Positions 11,601-25,699 of a DNA stretch of 64,000 nucleotides are shown here, one piece after another. The position numbers and the translations under genes are program-made. Each line of letters begins with the position of its first letter. The first letter of the stretch is position 1. Source of the DNA: Auanema rhodensis (Eukaryota > Nematoda > Chromadorea > Rhabditida > Rhabditidae). The stretch spans positions 434,001 through 498,000 of the forward strand of contig CAXKVF010000074.1 in NCBI GenBank assembly GCA_964057225.1. The letters are read 5' to 3'. Under the pieces are notes generated by a model. The model saw nothing but the letters and a program-made list of their open reading frames with translations. It had not been told where the DNA came from and did no database searches.

Positions 11601-13555
11601 TAACCATGACTTTGAATTTTACGTGAACTTTAATTTATGCTAATTAAATGTACACGTGATGTGCACTTGGTATGTAACTCGCTTCACGTGAAAGTTAAAG
11701 AGATGCGGTTTTCAAAATTAGATTACCCATGTCCATATTAGTCTAAAAACAAATTTTTATTGATATTGGTTCATGGTAACCATGACTTTGAAATTTACGT
11801 GAACTTTAATTTATGCTAATTAAATGTACACGTGATGTGCACTTGGTATGTAACTCGCTTCACGTGAAAGATAAAGAGATGCGGTTTTCAAAATTAGATT
11901 CCCCATGTCCATATTAGTCTAAAAACAAATTTTTATTGATATTGGTTCATGGTAACCATGACTTTGAAATTTACGTGAACTTTAATTTATGCTAATTAAA
12001 TGTACACGTGATGTGCACTTGGTATGTAACTCGCTTCACGTGAAAGATAAAGAGATGCGGTTTTCAAAATTAGATTCCCCATGTCCATATTAGTCTAAAA
12101 ACAAATTTTTATTGATATTGGTGCATGGTAACCATGACTTTGAATTTTACGTGAACTTTAATTTATGCTAATTAAATGTACACGTGATGTGCACTTGGTA
12201 TGTAACTCGCTTCACGTGAAAGTTAAAGAGATGCGGTTTTCAAAATTAGATTACCCATGTCCATATTAGTCTAAAAACAAATTTTTATTGATATTGGTTC
12301 ATGGTAACCATGACTTTGAAATTTACGTGAACTTTAATTTATGCTAATTAAATGTACACGTGATGTGCACTTGGTATGTAACTCGCTTCACGTGAAAGAT
12401 AAAGAGATGCGGTTTTCAAAATTAGATCCCCCATGTCCATATTAGTCTAAATACTAATTTTTATTGATATTGGTGCATGGTAACCATGACTTTGAAATTT
12501 ACGTGAACTTTAATTTATGCTAATTAAATGTACACGTGATGTGCACTTGGTATGTAACTCGCTTCACGTGAAAGATAAAGAGATGCGGTTTTCAAAATTA
12601 GATTCCCCATGTCCATATTAGTCTAAAAACAAATTTTTATTGATATTGGTGCATGGTAACCATGACTTTGAAATTTACGTGAACTTTAATTTATGCTAAT
12701 TAAATGTACACGTGATGTGCACTTGGTATGTAACTCGCTTCACGTGAAAGATAAAGAGATGCGGTTTTCAAAATTAGATTCCCCATGTCCATATTAGTCT
12801 AAAAACAAATTTTTATTGATATTGGTGCATGGTAACCATGACTTTGAAATTTACGTGAACTTTAATTTATGCTAATTAAATGTACACGTGATGTGCACTT
12901 GGTATGTAACTCGCTTCACGTGAAAGATAAAGAGATGCGGTTTTCAAAATTAGATTGCCCATGTCCATATTAATCTAAAAACAAATTTTAATTGATATTG
13001 GTTCATGGTAACCATGACTTTGAATTTTACGTGAACTTTAATTTATGCTAATTAAATGTACACGTGATGTGCACTTGGTATGTAACTCGCTTCACGTGAA
13101 AGATAAAGAGATGCGGTTTTCAAAATTAGATTCTCCATGTCCATATTAGTCTAAAAACAAATTTTTATTGATATTGGTGCATGGTAACCATGACTTTGAA
13201 ATTTACGTGAACTTTAATTTATGCTAATTAAATGTACACGTGATGTGCACTTGGTATGTAACTCGCTTCACGTGAAAGATGAAGAGATGCGGTTTTCAAA
13301 ACTAGATTCCCCATGTCCATATTAGTCTAAAAACAAATTTTTATTGATATTGGTGCATGGTAACCATGACTTTGAAATTTACGTGAACTTTAATTTATGC
13401 TAATTAAATGTACACGTGATGTGCACTTGGTATGTAACTCGCTTCACGTGAAAGATAAAGAGATGCGGTTTTCAAAATTAGATTCCCCATGTCCATATTA
13501 GTCTAAAAACAAATTTTTATTGATATTGGTGCATGGTAACCATGACTTTGAAATT
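8628..13555 (+). repeat. 28-monomer HOR, long form
   Basis: Monomers 50-77. It has the same order as 13908-17603 but with two extra groups. Monomers 55-58 (9508-10211) are a 4-monomer insertion whose last two repeat 53-54, including the rare GAAGAG with CAGAATT and CCTC markers. Monomers 68-70 (11796-12323) repeat 65-67 (t; g-F; J-A). Rare shared markers include AATTTGTATT at about 8937, GGTTTGTAAC at about 10789, GGATCAT at about 11241, CTCCATG at about 13133 and AACTAGATT at about 13300. Confidence 0.85.
11268..12323 (+). repeat. 3-monomer tandem duplication inside the long HOR
   Basis: Monomers 65-67 and 68-70 have the same order: consensus with t; g with A174T; A76T plus C106A with t. 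The second HOR copy (13908-17603) has the trio only once, so this is a local gain of 528 bp in copy 1 or a loss in copy 2. Confidence 0.8.
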
Positions 13556-13907
13556 TACTTGAACTTTAATTTATGCTAATTAAATGTACACGTGATGTGC
13601 ACTTGGTATGTAACTTGCTTCACGTGAATGATAAAGAGATGCGGTTTTCAAATTTAGATTCCCCATGTCCATATTAGTCTAAAAACAAATTTTTATTGAT
13701 ATTGCTTCATGGTAACCATGACTTTGAAATTTACGTGAACTTTAATTTATGCTAATTAAATGTACACGTGATGTGCACTTGGTATGTAACTCGCTTCACG
13801 TGAAAGATAAAGAGATGCGGTTTTCAAAATTAGATTCCCCATGTCCATATTAGTCTAAAAACAAATTTTTATTGATATTGCTTCATGGTAACCATGACTT
13901 TGAAATT
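13556..13907 (+). repeat. Two divergent monomers with GCTTCAT
   Basis: Monomers 78-79 separate the two HOR copies. Both have ATTGCTTCATGG in place of ATTGG(T/G)... at monomer position 150. The first is the most divergent single monomer nearby, with changes at 4, 61, 74 and 99 as well. GCTTCAT recurs at about 29022, 29550, 33945 and 39225. Confidence 0.75.
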
Positions 13908-16900
13908 TACGTGAACTTTAATTTATGCTAATTAAATGTACACGTGATGTGCACTTGGTATGTAACTCGCTTCACGTGAAAGATAAAGAGATGCGGTTTT
14001 CAAAATTAGATTCCCCATGTCCATATTAGTCTAAAAACAAATTTTTATTGATATTGGTGCATGGTAACCATGACTTTGAATTTTACGTGAACTTTAATTT
14101 ATGCTAATTAAATGTACACGTGATGTGCACTTGGTATGTAACTCGCTTCACGTGAAAGATAAAGAGATGCGGTTTTCAAAATTAGATTCCCCATGTCCAT
14201 ATTAGTCTAAAAACAAATTTGTATTGATATTGGTTCATGGTAACCATGACTTTGAAATTTACGTGAACTTTAATTTATGCTAATTAAATGTACACGTGAT
14301 GTGCACTTGGTATGTAACTCGCTTCACGTGAAAGATAAAGAGATGCGGTTTTCAAAATTAGATTCCCCATGTCCATATTAGTCTAAAAACAAATTTTTAT
14401 TGATATTGGTGCATGGTAACCATGACTTTGAAATTTACGTGAACTTTAATTTATGCTAATTAAATGTACACGTGATGTGCACTTGGTATGTAACTCGCTT
14501 CACGTGAAAGATGAAGAGATGCGGTTTTCAGAATTAGATTCCTCATGTCCATATTAGTCTAAAAACAAATTTTTATTGATATTGGTGCATGGTAACCATG
14601 ACTTTGAAATTTACGTGAACTTTAATTTATGCTAATTAAATGTACACGTGATGTGCACTTGGTATGTAACTCGCTTCACGTGAAAGATAAAGAGATGCGG
14701 TTTTCAAAATTAGATTCCCCATGTCCATATTAGTCTAAAAACAAATTTTTATTGATATTGGTGCATGGTAACCATGACTTTGAAATTTACGTGAACTTTA
14801 ATTTATGCTAATTAAATGTACACGTGATGTGCACTTGGTATGTAACTCGCTTCACGTGAAAGATAAAGAGATGCGGTTTTCAAAATTAGATTGCCCATGT
14901 CCATATTAGTCTAAAAACAAATTGTTATTGATATTGGTTCATGGTAACCATGACTTTGAATTTTACGTGAACTTTAATTTATGCTAATTAAATGTACACG
15001 TGATGTGCACTTGGTATGTAACTCGCTTCACGTGAAAGATAAAGAGATGCGGTTTTCAAAATTAGATTCCCCATGTCCATATTAGTCTAAAAACAAATTT
15101 TTATTGATATTGGTTCATGGTAACCATGACTTTGAAATTTACGTGAACTTTAATTTATGCTAATTAAATGTACACGTGATGTGCACTTGGTATGTAACTC
15201 GCTTCACGTGAAAGTTAAAGAGATGCGGTTTTCAAAATTAGATTGCCCATGTCCATATTAGTCTAAAAACAAATTTTAATTGATATTGGTTCATGGTAAC
15301 CATGACTTTGAAATTTACGTGAACTTTAATTTATGCTAATTAAATGTACACGTGATGTGCACTTGGTTTGTAACTCGCTTCACGTGAAAGATAAAGAGAT
15401 GCGGTTTTCAAAATTAGATTCCCCATGTCCATATTAGTCTAAAAACAAATTTTTATTGATATTGGTGCATGGTAACCATGACTTTGAAATTTACGTGAAC
15501 TTTAATTTATGCTAATTAAATGTACACGTGATGTGCACTTGGTATGTAACTCGCTTCACGTGAAAGATAAAGAGATGCGGTTTTCAAAATTAGATTGCCC
15601 ATGTCCATATTAGTCTAAAAACAAATTGTTATTGATATTGGTTCATGGTAACCATGACTTTGAATTTTACGTGAACTTTAATTTATGCTAATTAAATGTA
15701 CACGTGATGTGCACTTGGTATGTAACTCGCTTCACGTGAAAGATAAAGAGATGCGGTTTTCAAAATTAGATTCCCCATGTCCATATTAGTCTAAAAACAA
15801 ATTTTTATTGATATTGGATCATGGTAACCATGACTTTGAAATTTACGTGAACTTTAATTTATGCTAATTAAATGTACACGTGATGTGCACTTGGTATGTA
15901 ACTCGCTTCACGTGAAAGATAAAGAGATGCGGTTTTCAAAATTAGATTCCCCATGTCCATATTAGTCTAAAAACAAATTTTTATTGATATTGGTTCATGG
16001 TAACCATGACTTTGAAATTTACGTGAACTTTAATTTATGCTAATTAAATGTACACGTGATGTGCACTTGGTATGTAACTCGCTTCACGTGAAAGATAAAG
16101 AGATGCGGTTTTCAAAATTAGATTCCCCATGTCCATATTAGTCTAAAAACAAATTTTTATTGATATTGGTGCATGGTAACCATGACTTTGAATTTTACGT
16201 GAACTTTAATTTATGCTAATTAAATGTACACGTGATGTGCACTTGGTATGTAACTCGCTTCACGTGAAAGTTAAAGAGATGCGGTTTTCAAAATTAGATT
16301 ACCCATGTCCATATTAGTCTAAAAACAAATTTTTATTGATATTGGTTCTTGGTAACCATGACTTTGAAATTTACGTGAACTTTAATTTATGCTAATTAAA
16401 TGTACACGTGATGTGCACTTGGTATGTAACTCGCTTCACGTGAAAGATAAAGAGATGCGGTTTTCAAAATTAGATCCCCCATGTCCATATTAGTCTAAAT
16501 ACTAATTTTTATTGATATTGGTGCATGGTAACCATGACTTTGAAATTTACGTGAACTTTAATTTATGCTAATTAAATGTACACGTGATGTGCACTTGGTA
16601 TGTAACTCGCTTCACGTGAAAGATAAAGAGATGCGGTTTTCAAAATTAGATTCCCCATGTCCATATTAGTCTAAAAACAAATTTTTATTGATATTGGTGC
16701 ATGGTAACCATGACTTTGAAATTTACGTGAACTTTAATTTATGCTAATTAAATGTACACGTGATGTGCACTTGGTATGTAACTCGCTTCACGTGAAAGAT
16801 AAAGAGATGCAGTTTTCAAAATTAGATTCCCCATGTCCATATTAGTCTAAAAACAAATTTTTATTGATATTGGTGCATGGTAACCATGACTTTGAAATTT

Positions 16901-17603
16901 ACGTGAACTTTAATTTATGCTAATTAAATGTACACGTGATGTGCACTTGGTATGTAACTCGCTTCACGTGAAAGATAAAGAGATGCGGTTTTCAAAATTA
17001 GATTGCCCATGTCCATATTAGTCTAAAAACAAATTTTAATTGATATTGGTTCATGGTAACCATGACTTTGAATTTTACGTGAACTTTAATTTATGCTAAT
17101 TAAATGTACACGTGATGTGCACTTGGTATGTAACTCGCTTCACGTGAAAGATAAAGAGATGCGGTTTTCAAAATTAGATTCTCCATGTCCATATTAGTCT
17201 AAAAACAAATTTTTATTGATATTGGTGCATGGTAACCATGACTTTGAAATTTACGTGAACTTTAATTTATGCTAATTAAATGTACACGTGATGTGCACTT
17301 GGTATGTAACTCGCTTCACGTGAAAGATGAAGAGATGCGGTTTTCAAAACTAGATTCCCCATGTCCATATTAGTCTAAAAACAAATTTTTATTGATATTG
17401 GTGCATGGTAACCATGACTTTGAAATTTACGTGAACTTTAATTTATGCTAATTAAATGTACACGTGATGTGCACTTGGTATGTAACTCGCTTCACGTGAA
17501 AGATAAAGAGATGCGGTTTTCAAAATTAGATTCCCCATGTCCATATTAGTCTAAAAACAAATTTTTATTGATATTGGTGCATGGTAACCATGACTTTGAA
17601 ATT
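13908..17603 (+). repeat. 21-monomer HOR, short form
   Basis: Monomers 80-100 repeat 8628-13555 without the extra 4- and 3-monomer groups. The first five monomers lie exactly 5280 bp (30 x 176) from their partners, the middle ones 4576 bp (26 x 176), and the last ones 4048 bp (23 x 176). The stepwise shift locates the two indels at whole-monomer boundaries. Private changes include GGTTCTTGG at about 16346 and GATGCAG at about 16807. Confidence 0.85.
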
Positions 17604-18659
17604 TACTTGAACTTTAATTTATGCTAATTAAATGTACACGTGATGTGCACTTGGTATGTAACTCGCTTCACGTGAAAGATAAAGAGATGCGGTTTTCAAA
17701 ATTAGATTGCCCATGTCCATATTAGTCTAAAAACAAATTTTTATTGATATTGGTGCATGGTAACCATGACTTTGAAATTTACGTGAACTTTAATTTATGC
17801 TAATTAAATGTACACGTGATGTGCACTTGGTATGTAACTCGCTTCACGTGAAAGATAAAGAGATGCGGTTTTCAAAATTAGATTCCCCATGTCCATATTA
17901 GTCTAAAAACAAATTTTTATTGATATTGGTGCATGGTAACCATGACTTTGAAATTTACGTGAACTTTAATTTATGCTAATTAAATGTACACGTGATGTGC
18001 ACTTGGTATGTAACTCGCTTCACGTGAAAGATAAAGAGATGCGGTTTTCAAAATTAGATTGCCCATGTCCATATTAGTCTAAAAACAAATTGTTAGTGAT
18101 ATTGGTTCATGGTAACCATGACTTTGAATTTTACGTGAACTTTAATTTATGCTAATTAAATGTACACGTGATGTGCACTTGGTATGTAACTCGCTTCACG
18201 TGAAAGATAAAGAGATGCGGTTTTCAAAATTAGATTCCCCATGTCCATATTAGTCTAAAAACAAATTTTTATTGATATTGGTTCATGGTAACCATGACTT
18301 TGAAATTTACGTGAACTTTAATTTATGCTAATTAAATGTACACGTGATGTGCACTTGGTATGTAACTCGCTTCACGTGAAAGTTAAAGAGATGCGGTTTT
18401 CAAAATTAGATTGCCCATGTCCATATTAGTCTAAAAACAAATTTTAATTGATATTGGTTCATGGTAACCATGACTTTGAAATTTACGTGAACTTTAATTT
18501 ATGCTAATTAAATGTACACGTGATGTGCACTTGGTTTGTAACTCGCTTCACGTGAAAGATAAAGAGATGCGGTTTTCAAAATTAGATTCCCCATGTCCAT
18601 ATTAGTCTAAAAACAAATTTTTATTGATATTGGTGCATGGTAACCATGACTTTGAAATT
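17604..18659 (+). repeat. 6-monomer block related to 19188-20243
   Basis: Monomers 101-106 (Gc g; g; Gc with T137G and F; t; J-Gc; GGTTTGTAAC type) have the same order as monomers 110-115, nine monomers further on. The copy at about 18090 has a private TTAGTGAT. This shows a 9-monomer duplication nested next to the 20-monomer HOR. Confidence 0.8.
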
Positions 18660-21600
18660 TACGTGAACTTTAATTTATGCTAATTAAATGTACACGTGAT
18701 GTGCACTTGGTATGTAACTCGCTTCACGTGAAAGATAAAGAGATGCGGTTTTCAAAATTAGATTGCCCATGTCCATATTAGTGTAAAAACAAATTGTTAT
18801 TGATATTGGTTCATGGTAACCATGACTTTGAATTTTACGTGAACTTTAATTTATGCTAATTAAATGTACACGTGATGTGCACTTGGTATGTAACTCGCTT
18901 CACGTGAAAGATAAAGAGATGCGGTTTTCAAAATTAGATTCCCCATGTCCATATTAGTCTAAAAACAAATTGTTATTGATATTGGTTCATGGTAACCATG
19001 ACTTTGAAATTTACGTGAACTTTAATTTATGCTAATTAAATGTACACGTGATGTGCACTTGGTATGTAACTCGCTTCACGTGAAAGATAAAGAGATGCGG
19101 TTTCCAAAATTAGATTCCCCATGTCCATATTAGTCTAAAAACAAATTTTTATTGATATTGGTGCATGGTAACCATGACTTTGAAATTTACGTGAACTTTA
19201 ATTTATGCTAATTAAATGTACACGTGATGTGCACTTGGTATGTAACTCGCTTCACGTGAAAGATAAAGAGATGCGGTTTTCAAAATTAGATTGCCCATGT
19301 CCATATTAGTCTAAAAACAAATTTTTATTGATATTGGTGCATGGTAACCATGACTTTGAAATTTACGTGAACTTTAATTTATGCTAATTAAATGTACACG
19401 TGATGTGCACTTGGTATGTAACTCGCTTCACGTGAAAGATAAAGAGATGCGGTTTTCAAAATTAGATTCCCCATGTCCATATTAGTCTAAAAACAAATTT
19501 TTATTGATATTGGTGCATGGTAACCATGACTTTGAAATTTACGTGAACTTTAATTTATGCTAATTAAATGTACACGTGATGTGCACTTGGTATGTAACTC
19601 GCTTCACGTGAAAGATAAAGAGATGCGGTTTTCAAAATTAGATTGCCCATGTCCATATTAGTCTAAAAACAAATTGTTATTGATATTGGTTCATGGTAAC
19701 CATGACTTTGAATTTTACGTGAACTTTAATTTATGCTAATTAAATGTACACGTGATGTGCACTTGGTATGTAACTCGCTTCACGTGAAAGATAAAGAGAT
19801 GCGGTTTTCAAAATTAGATTCCCCATGTCCATATTAGTCTAAAAACAAATTTTTATTGATATTGGTTCATGGTAACCATGACTTTGAAATTTACGTGAAC
19901 TTTAATTTATGCTAATTAAATGTACACGTGATGTGCACTTGGTATGTAACTCGCTTCACGTGAAAGTTAAAGAGATGCGGTTTTCAAAATTAGATTGCCC
20001 ATGTCCATATTAGTCTAAAAACAAATTTTAATTGATATTGGTTCATGGTAACCATGACTTTGATATTTACGTGAACTTTAATTTATGCTAATTAAATGTA
20101 CACGTGATGTGCACTTGGTTTGTAACTCGCTTCACGTGAAAGATAAAGAGATGCGGTTTTCAAAATTAGATTCCCCATGTCCATATTAGTCTAAAAACAA
20201 ATTTTTATTGATATTGGTGCATGGTAACCATGACTTTGAAATTTACGTGAACTTTAATTTATGCTAATTAAATGTACACGTGATGTGCACTTGGTATGTA
20301 ACTCGCTTCACGTGAAAGATAAAGAGATGCGGTTTTCAAAATTAGATTGCCCATGTCCATATTAGTCTAAAAACAAATTGTTATTGATATTGGTTCATGG
20401 TAACCATGACTTTGAATTTTACGTGAACTTTAATTTATGCTAATTAAATGTACACGTGATGTGCACTTGGTATGTAACTCGCTTCACGTGAAAGATAAAG
20501 AGATGCGGTTTTCAAAATTAGATTCCCCATGTCCATATTAGTCTAAAAACAAATTTTTATTGATATTGGTTCATGGTAACCATGACTTTGAAATTTACGT
20601 GAACTTTAATTTATGCTAATTAAATGTACACGTGATGTGCACTTGGTATGTAACTCGCTTCACGTGAAAGATAAAGAGATGCGGTTTTCAAAATTAGATT
20701 CCCCATGTCCATATTAGTCTAAAAACAAATTTTTATTGATATTGGTTCATGGTAACCATGACTTTGAAATTTACGTGAACTTTAATTTATGCTAATTAAA
20801 TGTACACGTGATGTGCACTTGGTATGTAACTCGCTTCACGTGAAAGATAAAGAGATGCGGTTTTCAAAATTAGATTCCCCATGTCCATATTAGTCTAAAA
20901 ACAAATTTTTATTGATATTGGTGCATGGTAACCATGACTTTGAATTTTACGTGAACTTTAATTTATGCTAATTAAATGTACACGTGATGTGCACTTGGTA
21001 TGTAACTCGCTTCACGTGAAAGTTAAAGAGATGCGGTTTTCAAAATTAGATTACCCATGTCCATATTAGTCTAAAAACAAATTTTTATTGATATTGGTTC
21101 ATGGTAACCATGACTTTGAAATTTACGTGAACTTTAATTTATGCTAATTAAATGTACACGTGATGTGCACTTGGTATGTAACTCGCTTCACGTGAAAGAT
21201 AAAGAGATGCGGTTTTCAAAATTAGATCCCCCATGTCCATATTAGTCTAAATACTAATTTTTATTGATATTGGTGCATGGTAACCATGACTTTGAAATTT
21301 ACGTGAACTTTAATTTATGCTAATTAAATGTACACGTGATGTGCACTTGGTATGTAACTCGCTTCACGTGAAAGATAAAGAGATGCGGTTTTCAAAATTA
21401 GATTCCCCATGTCCATATTAGTCTAAAAACAAATTTTTATTGATATTGGTGCATGGTAACCATGACTTTGAAATTTACGTGAACTTTAATTTATGCTAAT
21501 TAAATGTACACGTGATGTGCACTTGGTATGTAACTCGCTTCACGTGAAAGATAAAGAGATGCGGTTTTCAAAATTAGATTCCCCATGTCCATATTAGTCT

Positions 21601-22179
21601 AAAAACAAATTTTTATTGATATTGGTGCATGGTAACCATGACTTTGAAATTTACGTGAACTTTAATTTATGCTAATTAAATGTACACGTGATGTGCACTT
21701 GGTATGTAACTCGCTTCACGTGAAAGATAAAGAGATGCGGTTTTCAAAATTAGATTCCCCATGTCCATATTAGTCTAAAAACAAATTTTTATTGATATTG
21801 GTGCATGGTAACCATGACTTTGAAATTTACGTGAACTTTAATTTATGCTAATTAAATGTACACGTGATGTGCACTTGGTATGTAACTCGCTTCACGTGAA
21901 AGATAAAGAGATGCGGTTTTCAAAATTAGATTCCCCATGTCCATATTAGTCTAAAAACAAATTTTTATTGATATTGGTGCATGGTAACCATGACTTTGAA
22001 ATTTACGTGAACTTTAATTTATGCTAATTAAATGTACACGTGATGTGCACTTGGTATGTAACTCGCTTCACGTGAAAGATAAAGAGATGCGGTTTTCAAA
22101 ATTAGATTGCCCATGTCCATATTAGTCTAAAAACAAATTTTAATTGATATTGGTTCATGGTAACCATGACTTTGAATTT
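18660..22179 (+). repeat. 20-monomer HOR, copy 1 (3520 bp)
   Basis: Monomers 107-126. The following 20 monomers repeat the order exactly. Shared rare markers: TTGATATTTACG at about 20061, GGTTTGTAAC at about 20117, and a CC monomer at 21124. Private differences include GTGTAAAAAC at about 18781 and GGTTTCC at about 19100. Confidence 0.88.
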
Positions 22180-25100
22180 TACGTGAACTTTAATTTATGC
22201 TAATTAAATGTACACGTGATGTGCACTTGGTATGTAACTCGCTTCACGTGAAAGATAAAGAGATGCGGTTTTCAAAATTAGATTGCCCATGTCCATATTA
22301 GTCTAAAAACAAATTGTTATTGATATTGGTTCATGGTAACCATGACTTTGAATTTTACGTGAACTTTAATTTATGCTAATTAAATGTACACGTGATGTGC
22401 ACTTGGTATGTAACTCGCTTCACGTGAAAGATAAAGAGATGCGGTTTTCAAAATTAGATTCCCCATGTCCATATTAGTCTAAAAACAAATTGTTATTGAT
22501 ATTGGTTCATGGTAACCATGACTTTGAAATTTACGTGAACTTTAATTTATGCTAATTAAATGTACACGTGATGTGCACTTGGTATGTAACTCGCTTCACG
22601 TGAAAGATAAAGAGATGCGGTTTTCAAAATTAGATTCCCCATGTCCATATTAGTCTAAAAACAAATTTTTATTGATATTGGTGCATGATAACCATGACTT
22701 TGAAATTTACGTGAACTTTAATTTATGCTAATTAAATGTACACGTGATGTGCACTTGGTATGTAACTCGCTTCACGTGAAAGATAAAGAGATGCGGTTTT
22801 CAAAATTAGATTGCCCATGTCCATATTAGTCTAAAAACAAATTTTTATTGATATTGGTGCATGGTAACCATGACTTTGAAATTTACGTGAACTTTAATTT
22901 ATGCTAATTAAATGTACACGTGATGTGCACTTGGTATGTAACTCGCTTCACGTGAAAGATAAAGAGATGCGGTTTTCAAAATTAGATTCCCCATGTCCAT
23001 ATTAGTCCAAAAACAAATTTTTATTGATATTGGTGCATGGTAACCATGACTTTGAAATTTACGTGAACTTTAATTTATGCTAATTAAATGTACACGTGAT
23101 GTGCACTTGGTATGTAACTCGCTTCACGTGAAAGATAAAGAGATGCGGTTTTCAAAATTAGATTGCCCATGTCCATATTAGTCTAAAAACAAATTGTTAT
23201 TGATATTGGTTCATGGTAACCATGACTTTGAATTTTACGTGAACTTTAATTTATGCTAATTAAATGTACACGTGATGTGCACTTGGTATGTAACTCGCTT
23301 CACGTGAAAGATAAAGAGATGCGGTTTTCAAAATTAGATTCCCCATGTCCATATTAGTCTAAAAACAAATTTTTATTGATATTGGTTCATGGTAACCATG
23401 ACTTTGAAATTTACGTGAACTTTAATTTATGCTTATTAAATGTACACGTGATGTGCACTTGGTATGTAACTCGCTTCACGTGAAAGTTAAAGAGATGCGG
23501 TTTTCAAAATTAGATTGCCCATGTCCATATTAGTCTAAAAACAAATTTTAATTGATATTGGTTCATGGTAACCATGACTTTGATATTTACGTGAACTTTA
23601 ATTTATGCTAATTAAATGTACACGTGATGTGCACTTGGTTTGTAACTCGCTTCACGTGAAAGATAAAGAGATGCGGTTTTCAAAATTAGATTCCCCATGT
23701 CCATATTAGTCTAAAAACAAATTTTTATTGATATTGGTGCATGGTAACCATGACTTTGAAATTTACGTGAACTTTAATTTATGCTAATTAAATGTACACG
23801 TGATGTGCACTTGGTATGTAACTCGCTTCACGTGAAAGATAAAGAGATGCGGTTTTCAAAATTAGATTGCCCATGTCCATATTAGTCTAAAAACAAATTG
23901 TTATTGATATTGGTTCATGGTAACCATGACTTTGAATTTTACGTGAACTTTAATTTATGCTAATTAAATGTACACGTGATGTGCACTTGGTATGTAACTC
24001 GCTTCACGTGAAAGATAAAGAGATGCGGTTTTCAAAATTAGATTCCCCATGTCCATATTAGTCTAAAAACAAATTTTTATTGATATTGGTTCATGGTAAC
24101 CATGACTTTGAAATTTACGTGAACTTTAATTTATGCTAATTAAATGTACACGTGATGTGCACTTGGTATGTAACTCGCTTCACGTGAAAGATAAAGAGAT
24201 GCGGTTTTCAAAATTAGATTCCCCATGTCCATATTAGTCTAAAAACAAATTTTTATTGATATTGGTTCATGGTAACCATGACTTTGAAATTTACGTGAAC
24301 TTTAATTTATGCTAATTAAATGTACACGTGATGTGCACTTGGTATGTAACTCGCTTCACGTGAAAGATAAAGAGATGCGGTTTTCAAAATTAGATTCCCC
24401 ATGTCCATATTAGTCTAAAAACAAATTTTTATTGATATTGGTGCATGGTAACCATGACTTTGAATTTTACGTGAACTTTAATTTATGCTAATTAAATGTA
24501 CACGTGATGTGCACTTGGTATGTAACTCGCTTCACGTGAAAGTTAAAGAGATGCGGTTTTCAAAATTAGATTACCCATGTCCATATTAGTCTAAAAACAA
24601 ATTTTTATTGATATTGGTTCATGGTAACCATGACTTTGAAATTTACGTGAACTTTAATTTATGCTAATTAAATGTACACGTGATGTGCACTTGGTATGTA
24701 ACTCGCTTCACGTGAAAGATAAAGAGATGCGGTTTTCAAAATTAGATCCCCCATGTCCATATTAGTCTAAATACTAATTTTTATTGATATTGGTGCATGG
24801 TAACCATGACTTTGAAATTTACGTGAACTTTAATTTATGCTAATTAAATGTACACGTGATGTGCACTTGGTATGTAACTCGCTTCACGTGAAAGATAAAG
24901 AGATGCGGTTTTCAAAATTAGATTCCCCATGTCCATATTAGTCTAAAAACAAATTTTTATTGATATTGGTGCATGGTAACCATGACTTTGAAATTTACGT
25001 GAACTTTAATTTATGCTAATTAAATGTACACGTGATGTGCACTTGGTATGTAACTCGCTTCACGTGAAAGATAAAGAGATGCGGTTTTCAAAATTAGATT

Positions 25101-25699
25101 CCCCATGTCCATATTAGTCTAAAAACAAATTTTTATTGATATTGGTGCATGGTAACCATGACTTTGAAATTTACGTGAACTTTAATTTATGCTAATTAAA
25201 TGTACACGTGATGTGCACTTGGTATGTAACTCGCTTCACGTGAAAGATAAAGAGATGCGGTTTTCAAAATTAGATTCCCCATGTCCATATTAGTCTAAAA
25301 ACAAATTTTTATTGATATTGGTGCATGGTAACCATGACTTTGAAATTTACGTGAACTTTAATTTATGCTAATTAAATGTACACGTGATGTGCACTTGGTA
25401 TGTAACTCGCTTCACGTGAAAGATAAAGAGATGCGGTTTTCAAAATTAGATTCCCCATGTCCATATTAGTCTAAAAACAAATTTTTATTGATATTGGTGC
25501 ATGGTAACCATGACTTTGAAATTTACGTGAACTTTAATTTATGCTAATTAAATGTACACGTGATGTGCACTTGGTATGTAACTCGCTTCACGTGAAAGAT
25601 AAAGAGATGCGGTTTTCAAAATTAGATTGCCCATGTCCATATTAGTCTAAAAACAAATTTTAATTGATATTGGTTCATGGTAACCATGACTTTGAATTT
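22180..25699 (+). repeat. 20-monomer HOR, copy 2 (3520 bp)
   Basis: Monomers 127-146, directly after copy 1 with no spacer. Private differences include GCATGATAACC at about 22683, AGTCCAAAAA at about 23005 and GCTTATTAAA at about 23431. After 25699 the order no longer follows copy 1 and instead resembles the segment from 17076 (CTCCATG type, then GAAGAG type). Confidence 0.88.
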
